This document shows, piece by piece, positions 1-5,935 of a stretch of 5,969 nt of DNA. The first letter of the stretch is position 1. Each line of letters starts with the position of its first letter. Origin of the DNA: Gammaproteobacteria bacterium (lineage in GTDB: Bacteria; Pseudomonadota; Gammaproteobacteria; Chromatiales; Chromatiaceae); contig JAHDCB010000103.1 of NCBI GenBank assembly GCA_020630035.1, forward strand, positions 1 through 5,969, in the 5' to 3' direction. Both the position numbers and the translations under genes were made by a program. The notes below the pieces were generated by a model. It saw only the letters and a program-made list of their open reading frames with translations, was not told where the DNA came from and made no database searches.

Positions 1-1033
1 CAGCATGCAGTGGTTGCAGCTCTTCCATCGGCCAGCGCGGGTGTACCGGAAAATGGAGCGGGGTTTGCTCACCAGCATTGAGTCGATGCCAGCCAGCATG
101 GGCAATCATGGCACCATTGTCGGTACAGAGCTCAGGTCGCGGATAAAAGGCCTGGCCGCCTTGGTCGGCCAGCTGTGCGGCGACGGCCTGGCGGAGTCGC
201 TGGTTGGCGCTGACTCCACCGGATAGCACCAGGCGCTGGCTGTTGGTTTGTTGCAGCGCACGACAACATTTGATCAGTAGCGTGTCTACCACTGCATCCT
301 CGAATGCACGCGCGATGTCAGCCTGTAATTGTGCATATGCCTCTGGAGTCAGATCTTCAGATTCGCTACGCCAGGTGGTCACCGCTGCGGTCTTCAGCCC
401 GGAAAAGCTCATGTCGAGCCCTGGTCGGTCGGTCATCGGGCGTGGGAAATGGAAACGGTCCGGATTGCCCTGAGTGGCCAGCTTTGCCAGAGCCGGCCCA
501 CCTGGATAGCCCAGCCCGAGTAGCTTGGCGGTCTTGTCAAATGCCTCACCGGCAGCATCGTCTACTGATTCTCCCAGCAGGGTATAGTCCCCGATGTCTT
601 CGACCTGCATCAACTGGGTATGGCCACCGGAGACCAACAGGGCAACAAATGGAAACGCGGGTGCGTCCGGTTCCAGCAGGGGTGCCAGCAAGTGGCCTTC
701 CATATGGTGTATCCCAATGGCTGGTTTGTTCCAGGCCCAGGCGAGTGAACGCGCGAAGGCAGCACCGACCATCAATGCACCGGCCAGGCCTGGTCCGGCA
801 GTATAGGCGATACCGTCGATATCGGTGGCACTCAGGCCTTGTTCCGCCAGCAGACTGCGTACCATCGGTGCTAGTTTACGGATATGGTCGCGTGAGGCCA
901 GTTCGGGTACCACGCCGCCATATTCAGCGTGTCTGGCAGCCTGGCTATAGATCTGATGGGCCAATAAACCGTCATCGGTATAGATCGCGATACCGGTTTC
1001 GTCACATGAGGTTTCGATGCCTAAGACGTGCAA
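1..1033 (-). CDS. tsaD: TsaD, tRNA N6-threonylcarbamoyladenosine transferase (C-terminus cut by window edge)
   Basis: TsaD transfers the threonylcarbamoyl group from threonylcarbamoyl-AMP to A37 of ANN-decoding tRNAs, acting in the cytoplasm with TsaB and TsaE. Translating the minus strand gives 344 residues with no stop. The N-terminus contains GIETSCDETGIAIY (residues 5-18), HHMEGH at 109-114 supplies the metal-binding histidines H110 and H114, SGGHTQL is at 135-141, and LSGGVSAN and DNGAMIAHAG lie in the C-terminal half. The visible end, HPRWPMEEL plus a few residues, matches the usual TsaD terminus, so only a few residues and the stop are missing. The start is a TTG at 1033, chosen because it places the conserved VLGIETSCDET motif correctly and because an AGGAAA ribosome site lies 8 bases upstream of it. 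The start overlaps the end of kdsB by 13 bp, so translation is probably coupled. No frameshift or missing key residue was seen. Confidence 0.96.
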   Translation of the reverse strand, partial: MHVLGIETSCDETGIAIYTDDGLLAHQIYSQAARHAEYGGVVPELASRDHIRKLAPMVRSLLAEQGLSATDIDGIAYTAGPGLAGALMVGAAFARSLAWAWNKPAIGIHHMEGHLLAPLLEPDAPAFPFVALLVSGGHTQLMQVEDIGDYTLLGESVDDAAGEAFDKTAKLLGLGYPGGPALAKLATQGNPDRFHFPRPMTDRPGLDMSFSGLKTAAVTTWRSESEDLTPEAYAQLQADIARAFEDAVVDTLLIKCCRALQQTNSQRLVLSGGVSANQRLRQAVAAQLADQGGQAFYPRPELCTDNGAMIAHAGWHRLNAGEQTPLHFPVHPRWPMEELQPLHA

Positions 1034-1791
1034 GGTGTGTTTCCTGTCCGGTGGAGGAGTTGGGCGTAATCGGCTGCGGTGTCGATGCCGGGTGGTGGTG
1101 TCTGGCTGGCAATACCGACCCGGATGTGTTCGCCGTGCCATAAGGCACGGAGCTGTTCCAGTGATTCGGCCTGCTCCAGTGGCGAGCCGGGCCAGGTGGT
1201 ATAACGGTGCAGAAAGTTGACCCGGTACGCATAGATGCCAAGGTGTCGCAGGCGGGCCGGGGTTGGTGTGTCAGCGGTATCGCGTTGCCAGGGCAGGGGC
1301 GCGCGGCTGAAATAGAGTGCCATACCAGCCTGGTTGGTGACCACCTTGACCACTGCTGGATCGGTATGCTCGGCGGCCTGGCTGATCGGCACGGCCAGGG
1401 TGGCAATTGCCGCATTCGGGTGGTCAGCCAGTTCGTGGGCTACCTGGTCTAACAAGGCTGCCGGCATATCTGGTTCATCACCCTGCAGATTAACCACCAG
1501 GTCGTCATCGGCCCAGCCACACTGAGCTGCGACCTCCGCGATGCGGTCTGTGCCACTCGGATGATCGGCCCGTGTCAGGTAGACACGTGCGCCGAAGTCA
1601 CGGGCCGCATCCGCTATGCGAGCATCATCGGTGGCGATCACGATCTCATGTGCCGCGCTGCGTTGCGCGGCCTGATAGACGTGCCAGATCAGCGGCTGGC
1701 CGGCAACTGGCAACAATGGCTTCCCAGGCAGGCGCTGGGAGCTATACCGGGCCGGTATCACGATCCGGTATGGTGGTAAGCTATGTGGCAT
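1021..1791 (-). CDS. kdsB: KdsB, 3-deoxy-manno-octulosonate cytidylyltransferase (CMP-Kdo synthetase)
   Basis: KdsB activates Kdo with CTP to form CMP-Kdo, the donor used by WaaA to attach Kdo to lipid A; it is a cytosolic enzyme. The 256-residue product is about the family length (E. coli about 248), with a slightly longer tail. Visible hallmarks are the nucleotide-binding loop IPARYSSQRLPGKPL at residues 12-26 (with R15 and K24), TRADHPSGTDRIAEV from 73, the metal-binding NLQGDEP at 101-107 (D105), the RHLGIYAYR segment, the SPLEQAESLEQLR segment, and GIDTAADY near the end, whose D237 matches the second Mg-binding aspartate of the family. The ATG at 1791 gives the normal N-terminus. No good Shine-Dalgarno precedes it, and the start overlaps the upstream Trm112-like gene by 11 bp, which suggests translational coupling. 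The function call is firm. Confidence 0.97.
   Translation of the reverse strand: MPHSLPPYRIVIPARYSSQRLPGKPLLPVAGQPLIWHVYQAAQRSAAHEIVIATDDARIADAARDFGARVYLTRADHPSGTDRIAEVAAQCGWADDDLVVNLQGDEPDMPAALLDQVAHELADHPNAAIATLAVPISQAAEHTDPAVVKVVTNQAGMALYFSRAPLPWQRDTADTPTPARLRHLGIYAYRVNFLHRYTTWPGSPLEQAESLEQLRALWHGEHIRVGIASQTPPPGIDTAADYAQLLHRTGNTPCTS
1040..1045 (-). promoter_or_regulatory. Ribosome binding site deciding the TTG start of tsaD
   Basis: Reading the minus strand, AGGAAA is followed after a short spacer by TTG CAC GTC TTA GGC. The core AGGA is 8 bases from the TTG. No ATG or GTG precedes the conserved TsaD N-terminus at a sensible distance in this frame. The site lies inside the last codons of kdsB, so ribosomes finishing kdsB would pass over it. 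Confidence 0.7.
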
Positions 1792-1960
1792 CTGCGTTGA
1801 TTGTGCGGGCTTCTTCAGGGAGCATCACCGGGATATCATCCTGGATCGGATAGGCCAGTTGGTCAGTTTGACAGATCAGCTCCCGATCTTTTTTATGGTA
1901 GTCCAGTTCGCCCTTGCAAATCGGGCAGACCAGCAGTTGGCGCAAGGTTTTATCCAGCAT
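1781..1960 (-). CDS. ycaR: Trm112-like zinc-ribbon small protein (YcaR family)
   Basis: This is a 59-residue protein beginning MLDKTLRQLLVCPICKGEL, closely resembling E. coli YcaR (about 60 residues) in length and layout. It carries a CPxC pair (C12, C15), a third cysteine in ELIC (C30), and the family tail pattern LAYPI-DDIPVML-EEAR. The frame stays open upstream to 2035, but that would add 25 unlike residues inside lpxK. The ATG at 1960 matches the family N-terminus and has a GGAA a few bases upstream, so it was preferred. It overlaps the end of lpxK by 11 bp and the start of kdsB by 11 bp. The placement between lpxK and kdsB is the classical one in gammaproteobacteria. The biochemical role is not settled: the fold resembles Trm112, a partner of methyltransferases in eukaryotes and archaea, but no partner is visible here. 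Confidence 0.92.
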   Translation of the reverse strand: MLDKTLRQLLVCPICKGELDYHKKDRELICQTDQLAYPIQDDIPVMLPEEARTINADAT

Positions 1961-2936
1961 ACGGTTCCAGTAGACGGTGGAGTGCAGTGATGAAGGCAGT
2001 GTCTGGTTGCAGTTCCCGGTCAACCACCCAGGCATCAGGCAAGGTGTGATGCTGACATTTTACCGCATCTTTGCGTGTCATCAGGATGGGTAAGGGTGGG
2101 GAAAACCGGAGGTCATCCGGGGTATAGGCGTGATGATCCGGGAAGGGATGTGGCTCCGGTATCAGGTGATGTGCGCGCAGCAGGTCGAAAAAGTGTTCCG
2201 GATAGGCGATGCCGGCAACTGCGTGTACCCGTTGTCCGCGAAACTGTGCTAGTGACTGTGGCCTGGCGTGTTGCTCTGTGCCAGCATCAGTCAGGCGCAC
2301 GACGGTGGGTGGGTGCCAGTGCATTTGATGCCCGGTGGCAGTCGGGCCATTGTGGATGACCAGATCTACCTGATGCAGTCGGCTGGCGGGTTCGCGCAGC
2401 GGCCCGGCGGGTAACAGCCAGCGATTGCCGAGGCCTTGTGCGCCAACGACGGCGATTTCGATATCGCGCTCCAGCGCATAATGTTGCAGCCCGTCATCTG
2501 CCAGGATGATGTCACAGGAGTGCGTGCTGAGCAGGGCACGTATCGCTGCAGGTCGGTCTGGCCCGACACTGACCGGGCAGCCACTGTGCCGGGCCAGCAG
2601 CACCGGTTCGTCACCAAGCTGGTATGGATCACTGTTTGCGCTGACCAGTTGTGGCCAGTCAGTTTGGTGGGCACGATAGCCGCGACTCACCAGGCCGGGG
2701 CGATAGCCTTGTTCCCGCAGATGACGCGCCAGCCATAATACCAGGGGTGTTTTGCCACTGCCGCCAGCCGTGATGTTACCGATGATGATCACCGGCACCG
2801 GGCTGCGCCAGGTGCGCAGCCAGCCGTGCCGATAGCTGTAGCGACGTAGCCAGACGATGACGCCGAACAGAGCAGATAGTGGTGCGAGGGCCAGATTTAC
2901 CAGCCCCAGCTGCTGCCAGTGCCGGGTCAGTTGCAC
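1950..2936 (-). CDS. lpxK: LpxK, tetraacyldisaccharide (lipid A) 4'-kinase
   Basis: LpxK phosphorylates the 4' position of the tetra-acylated glucosamine disaccharide to make lipid IVA, on the cytoplasmic face of the inner membrane. The 328-residue length equals that of E. coli LpxK. In order are a hydrophobic membrane-associating N-terminal helix (about 10-30), a Walker A motif GNITAGGSGKTP at 53-64 with K62 and T63, SRGYRA at 84-89, GDEP at 108-111, and DDGLQHY at 147-153 (the Walker-B-like aspartate pair). HAVAGIAYPEHFF, DHHAYTPDDL (D267, H268) and MTRKDAVKC follow in the C-terminal domain. D109 and H268 probably correspond to the catalytic Asp/His pair described for Aquifex LpxK; this is my alignment by eye. 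The start is GTG at 2936, overlapping the end of the upstream membrane-protein gene by 10 bp without a clear ribosome site. msbA, which precedes lpxK in E. coli, is absent here. Confidence 0.97.
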   Translation of the reverse strand: MQLTRHWQQLGLVNLALAPLSALFGVIVWLRRYSYRHGWLRTWRSPVPVIIIGNITAGGSGKTPLVLWLARHLREQGYRPGLVSRGYRAHQTDWPQLVSANSDPYQLGDEPVLLARHSGCPVSVGPDRPAAIRALLSTHSCDIILADDGLQHYALERDIEIAVVGAQGLGNRWLLPAGPLREPASRLHQVDLVIHNGPTATGHQMHWHPPTVVRLTDAGTEQHARPQSLAQFRGQRVHAVAGIAYPEHFFDLLRAHHLIPEPHPFPDHHAYTPDDLRFSPPLPILMTRKDAVKCQHHTLPDAWVVDRELQPDTAFITALHRLLEPYAG

Positions 2937-3997
2937 GTAGGTGTGCCGTGATACCAGGTGCTTTGCTGATAACGTCGGATCAGTTCACGGATCAGTACCA
3001 TGCCGACTGCCGCAACCGGCAGGGCGAGCAAGACACCGATAAAGCCGTATAACTGGCCACCTGCCAGTACGGCAAAGATCACGGCTACCGGATGTAGTCC
3101 GATATTATCGCCGACCAGGCGCGGGGTCAGGATGACACTTTCCAGTATCTGGATAATACCGAATACCAGGATCACCAGTGGCAGACCGCTCAGATCCTGG
3201 AGCTGCAACACAGACGCGATGCCAGCGACCACTAAGCCGACAATCAGTCCGAGGTATGGCACGAAGCTGACCGCACCGGCAAAGATTCCGATCAGCAGGG
3301 CAAAATCCAGCCCGATCAGCCACAGGCCGAGGGTGTACAGGATTGCCAGAGCCAGCATCACGCTCAACTGACCCCGGATAAACCGGCCCAGAATCTGATC
3401 AGCCTCCTGGACCAGTCGGCGACTGGTGGCGAGGCCGGTGCGTGGGATCAGTTGCTCAACGCCATGGGTGACACGTTGCCAGTCGCGTAATAAGTAAAAA
3501 GTCAAGACCGGGATCAGCAACAGGTTGGTCAGCCAGTACAGCAGGGTACGTCCTGTCCCGGCAAGCATCTGCCACACACCACTGGCGATGTTCCCGAGTT
3601 GCTGACCATACTGATCCAGTGCCTGCTGGATCAGACTGACATCCAGGCTGGGCAATTCGTCAGGCAGGAACTGTTGTATCCAGGGCAGGGTGGTGTGTTG
3701 CAGCCAGGTCAGATAGGTTGGCAGCCTGGTCAGCAGATGACTGATTTGTTGTTGTAGGATCGGCAGCAGAATCAGCAATGCCAGGGTGAGCAGGCCGAAA
3801 ATCAGTACAAAGATCAGGCTGACGGCCAGACTGCGTGGTAACCGGTGCAGCCGATTCACCAGTGGGTTTGCCAGGTAGGCCAGAGCGGCGGCGATCACGA
3901 ATGGTGTCAGCACTGGCGCCAGCAGATACAGCAAGAATCCGGCGGGTAATAACCACAACCAGATCAGCGGATGTTCAGGCTTGTTTTTCAGCATCAT
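2927..3997 (-). CDS. AI-2E transporter / PerM family polytopic membrane protein
   Basis: The 356-residue product is strongly hydrophobic, with roughly seven or eight membrane segments. An N-terminal hairpin covers about 11-50, including the family-like AYLANPLVNRL at 40-50, and another membrane segment covers about 57-80. A long amphipathic, Gln-rich soluble stretch (about 82-145) follows, then a cluster of membrane segments from about 150 to the end. VLTFYLLRDW at about 164-173, FVPYLG, and the C-terminal block from PRLVGDN to LALPVAA (292-330) are typical of PF01594. Family members include the TqsA/AI-2 exporters, PerM and some cation/proton antiporters, so the substrate cannot be assigned. 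The gene starts ATGATG; the outer ATG at 3997 is given, and the inner one at 3994 is equally possible. It overlaps the upstream phosphatidyltransferase gene by 23 bp and lpxK by 10 bp. Its position directly before lpxK suggests, without proving, an envelope role. Confidence 0.92.
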   Translation of the reverse strand: MMLKNKPEHPLIWLWLLPAGFLLYLLAPVLTPFVIAAALAYLANPLVNRLHRLPRSLAVSLIFVLIFGLLTLALLILLPILQQQISHLLTRLPTYLTWLQHTTLPWIQQFLPDELPSLDVSLIQQALDQYGQQLGNIASGVWQMLAGTGRTLLYWLTNLLLIPVLTFYLLRDWQRVTHGVEQLIPRTGLATSRRLVQEADQILGRFIRGQLSVMLALAILYTLGLWLIGLDFALLIGIFAGAVSFVPYLGLIVGLVVAGIASVLQLQDLSGLPLVILVFGIIQILESVILTPRLVGDNIGLHPVAVIFAVLAGGQLYGFIGVLLALPVAAVGMVLIRELIRRYQQSTWYHGTPTCN

Positions 3998-4556
3998 GCA
4001 GCTTCTGGTAATACGCCATGCGCATATCCTGATATCCCTGTCTGGCGTAGCCGAGCAGGCTGACGACTGCGGTGATGACCAGCATGCGCATCACCCCGAC
4101 CAGCAGCTCCTGGGAGATGATCGGCAAGAGCGAGGCTTGCGCCAGAATCAGAATAACCAAGCAGATCTGAAACAAGGTATGTAGCTTGCCGGTTGGGATT
4201 GGCGCGGCTGCAAACTTACCCACCCGGGCACGGTACAACAGGCAGCCCAGACCGAGTAACAGATCGCGCCCGAACAAGGTTGCGATTAGCCAGAGCGGTA
4301 TGCTATCTAACCACCACAGACAAAGATACACACAAATCAGCAATAACTTATCAGCGATACCATCCAGGATGCCGCCGACCGGAGTTTCCCAGTCCTCGCG
4401 GCGTGCCAGCCAGCCATCCAAGATGTCGGTGAGACCGGCAATGATAAAGATGATCAGGGCGACTAACGGGTAGCCGGCCAGGATTGCCCAAACCACCGGA
4501 ATGATCAGGGCAATACGCAGGCTACTGAGTAGATTCGGTATCTGTTCGCGGGTCAT
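3975..4556 (-). CDS. CDP-alcohol phosphatidyltransferase (PgsA-like)
   Basis: This is a 193-residue integral membrane enzyme of the CDP-alcohol phosphatidyltransferase family, which replaces the CMP of CDP-diacylglycerol (or a similar CDP donor) with an alcohol. The complete family signature is present: D44-x2-D47-G48-x2-A51-R52, then G61-x3-D65-x3-D69. All four metal-binding aspartates are intact. The N-terminal IPNLLSSLRIALIIPVVW resembles PgsA, the phosphatidylglycerophosphate synthase, and about six hydrophobic segments fit the family. The length also suits PgsA or the CAPT-type cardiolipin synthase. The acceptor alcohol cannot be read from the signature, and bacterial pgsA is often next to uvrC rather than LPS genes, so I give no symbol. 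The ATG at 4556 has GGAA seven bases upstream. The gene begins 30 bp after the DUF4426 stop and runs 23 bp into the PerM-like gene. Confidence 0.93.
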   Translation of the reverse strand: MTREQIPNLLSSLRIALIIPVVWAILAGYPLVALIIFIIAGLTDILDGWLARREDWETPVGGILDGIADKLLLICVYLCLWWLDSIPLWLIATLFGRDLLLGLGCLLYRARVGKFAAAPIPTGKLHTLFQICLVILILAQASLLPIISQELLVGVMRMLVITAVVSLLGYARQGYQDMRMAYYQKLHDAEKQA

Positions 4557-4586
4557 CTGAGCGTTCCATGCCAGAGTCAGGAAGAA

Positions 4587-5021
4587 TCAGCGGGTGTAAA
4601 ACTGATGTTGAAAATGGATCTGAGTCGGATAATGCTGGCCCTGCGGGGTCACGTCGGCATTAAAGTGCAGGTGTTCGCGGTCGGCGACAGAAAAATCAGC
4701 GATGTAATAGATCGCCTTATCTTCGCGGATTTCACGCAACGGAATGTCGCGGATATGGCCGACCAGGCTACGTGATTGTAGCGTGACGTCAGCACTGACC
4801 GGGCGGGGGATACCCATCTGATCTTGTTTGAGCACAGCGATATTGATCAGGGCACGACTCTTGCTGCGCTGAATCTGGTAATTGCTGGCAATCTCCGGAG
4901 TCAGGCTGTCGGTGGTCAGCGCATTGTAGTGGATGGTGTAATCACCCACCGTGGTGCTGTTTTGTGCCAGCAGGCTGAGGGGTAACAATAAACTACTCAG
5001 TAGCAGGGATACGATCTTCAT
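4587..5021 (-). CDS. DUF4426 family secreted/periplasmic protein
   Basis: The 144-residue product has a typical Sec signal peptide: MKIVSLLLSSLLLPLSLLA, with a likely cut after A19. No lipobox cysteine is present, so it should be soluble in the periplasm. The mature part matches the DUF4426 pattern I know from Pseudomonas and relatives: GDYTIHYNAL near residues 26-35, LTPEIASNYQIQRSKSRALINIAVL in the middle (about 40-64), an IREDKAIYYIADF segment, and a beta-rich C-terminus ending HFQHQFYTR. No catalytic motif is evident, and repeated beta strands suggest a small beta-sandwich. The function of the family is unknown. In Pseudomonas, members sit near the metW/metX and proC genes, whereas here it sits in an LPS/phospholipid operon. 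The ATG at 5021 is firm because a strong GAGGAG lies six bases before it. Confidence 0.9.
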   Translation of the reverse strand: MKIVSLLLSSLLLPLSLLAQNSTTVGDYTIHYNALTTDSLTPEIASNYQIQRSKSRALINIAVLKQDQMGIPRPVSADVTLQSRSLVGHIRDIPLREIREDKAIYYIADFSVADREHLHFNADVTPQGQHYPTQIHFQHQFYTR

Positions 5022-5027
5022 CGGAGG

Positions 5028-5033
5028 CTCCTC
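5028..5033 (-). promoter_or_regulatory. Strong Shine-Dalgarno for the DUF4426 gene, overlapping the upstream stop
   Basis: On the minus strand the DUF3530 gene ends CCC TGA and runs straight into GAGGAG, whose first two bases are the last two of the stop codon. Six bases later comes ATG AAG. This is the best ribosome site in the window. It places the DUF4426 start where ribosomes terminate on the preceding gene, consistent with re-initiation. Confidence 0.75.
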
Positions 5034-5841
5034 AGGGTTGATTGGGTGGAAAGGTGTGGTTGAGCCAGGAGGCGATCTGGTGGGTCAGTGCCGCACTGTG
5101 TTCGCGGAACTCATGCGCTGCCTGTGGTACCACCTGTTGTTGCGACAATGGATGACCAGCCTGGCGGATCAGACGTAGCCGCTCGGCGGCAGTGCGGTGC
5201 ACTGCCGGGTAATCCAGCTCGGCATAGATATCCAGCATTGGGGTGGGTATCTTAGCCAAAACAAAGGGTTCCTGCATCGGTTGTCGGTAATCAGTGGCAC
5301 CCATGCCGATGCCGATATAGCCAGCGAACTGAGCGGTCGCGGCACGACCACGCTGATGAATCCAGTGTTGCAGCATATGGGTACCGCAACTGTGTGCCGC
5401 AATCACGATCGGTCCGCTGGCGTGCTGGCGCAGATAGGCAAGGGCAGCCTCAATACGCGGGATCACTTCCGGAAAGATCGGGACATAATCGTTGTAGGTT
5501 GCGGATTTAGGCAGCACCGGTAGCTGAATAGAGAGTGTATTCCAGCCGTGCTCGACCAGATCAACCCGTAGCGGGCTGATTAGGTCCGGCCAGTCCGGGT
5601 GAATCCCGCGACCATGCAGAATCAGTACACTGCCGCGCGCTGCAGCGGCAGTCGTATAGATGCCGAGAAAATCGTGTGGCTTGGTGCCGAGCGTGATTGG
5701 CTCGCCATCCAGAATCGCATCGACGATCTGCTCGGCCAGGCGTTGTTCACGCGCCCGGTCTGAACTTGCCCAGGCGATCTGACTGAGCCCCAGCAGGAGC
5801 AGGATAACCCAGGTGTAGTGAGATAGAGGTATATTAGTCAT
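5032..5841 (-). CDS. DUF3530 family exported alpha/beta-hydrolase-like protein
   Basis: The 269-residue product begins with a signal peptide: a hydrophobic core at about 10-22, then IAWA with a likely cut after A25. The n-region lacks Lys or Arg, which is unusual. The mature protein has the DUF3530 pattern: SVLILHGRGIHPDWP at 71-85 (oxyanion-type HG loop), HGWNTLSIQLPVLP at 98-111, NDYVPIFPEVIPRIEAAL at 117-134, and AAHSCGTHM at 148-156. S151 sits at the nucleophile elbow, D210 in YAELDYPAV and H243 in AAHEF complete a plausible triad. The elbow reads AHSCG rather than the textbook GxSxG. A periplasmic esterase or lipase-like activity is an inference; no substrate is known. An in-frame TGA lies two codons upstream, so the protein cannot extend past ATG 5841. 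No clear ribosome site precedes it. It is the first gene of the operon seen here. Confidence 0.88.
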   Translation of the reverse strand: MTNIPLSHYTWVILLLLGLSQIAWASSDRAREQRLAEQIVDAILDGEPITLGTKPHDFLGIYTTAAAARGSVLILHGRGIHPDWPDLISPLRVDLVEHGWNTLSIQLPVLPKSATYNDYVPIFPEVIPRIEAALAYLRQHASGPIVIAAHSCGTHMLQHWIHQRGRAATAQFAGYIGIGMGATDYRQPMQEPFVLAKIPTPMLDIYAELDYPAVHRTAAERLRLIRQAGHPLSQQQVVPQAAHEFREHSAALTHQIASWLNHTFPPNQP

Positions 5842-5871
5842 GGGATGTCATTGGTGTTTGTTGGGCGTGCC

Positions 5872-5880
5872 ATTGTAGCA
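5872..5880 (-). promoter_or_regulatory. Possible extended -10 promoter for the operon
   Basis: The minus strand reads TGC TACAAT, an extended -10 (TGn) followed by a hexamer one base from the TATAAT consensus. No good -35 was found at 16-18 bp spacing, which extended -10 promoters tolerate. Transcription would begin near 5865, giving a leader of about 25 bases before the DUF3530 ATG. This is sequence resemblance only. Confidence 0.35.
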
Positions 5881-5904
5881 ACTGGCGCTGAGCAAAGGTT
5901 TCAT

Positions 5905-5935
5905 TCAGTTTGTAGTGGGGTGCGATTCAAACTGA
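5905..5935. repeat. Inverted repeat, 8-bp arms around a 15-base spacer
   Basis: On the plus strand TCAGTTTG (5905-5912) and CAAACTGA (5928-5935) are perfect reverse complements separated by 15 bases. The half-site centres are 23 bp apart, about two helical turns. The repeat lies roughly 40 to 70 bases upstream of the inferred transcription start, where an activator or repressor dimer could bind. No T-run follows either arm, so it does not look like an intrinsic terminator. Chance occurrence is possible. Confidence 0.4.

Noticed and set aside
304..1143. 279-codon open frame on the plus strand, antisense to tsaD and the end of kdsB
   Set aside because: The product is Arg/Pro-rich with no domain-like pattern, and the opposite strand carries an unmistakable TsaD. 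It is a shadow frame in a GC-rich gene.
1961..2035. 25-codon N-terminal extension of the Trm112-like protein
   Set aside because: The family starts at MLDKTLRQ; the extension lies wholly inside lpxK and matches nothing in the family.
5848..5904. 18-codon minus-strand mini-ORF before the DUF3530 gene, in the same frame and ending two codons before its ATG
   Set aside because: It has no ribosome site, overlaps the proposed -10 element, and its peptide does not resemble an attenuator leader or a signal-peptide extension.
5905..5935. The inverted repeat as a rho-independent terminator of an upstream gene
   Set aside because: The stem is AT-rich, the loop is long (15 bases), and there is no T-tract on either side.
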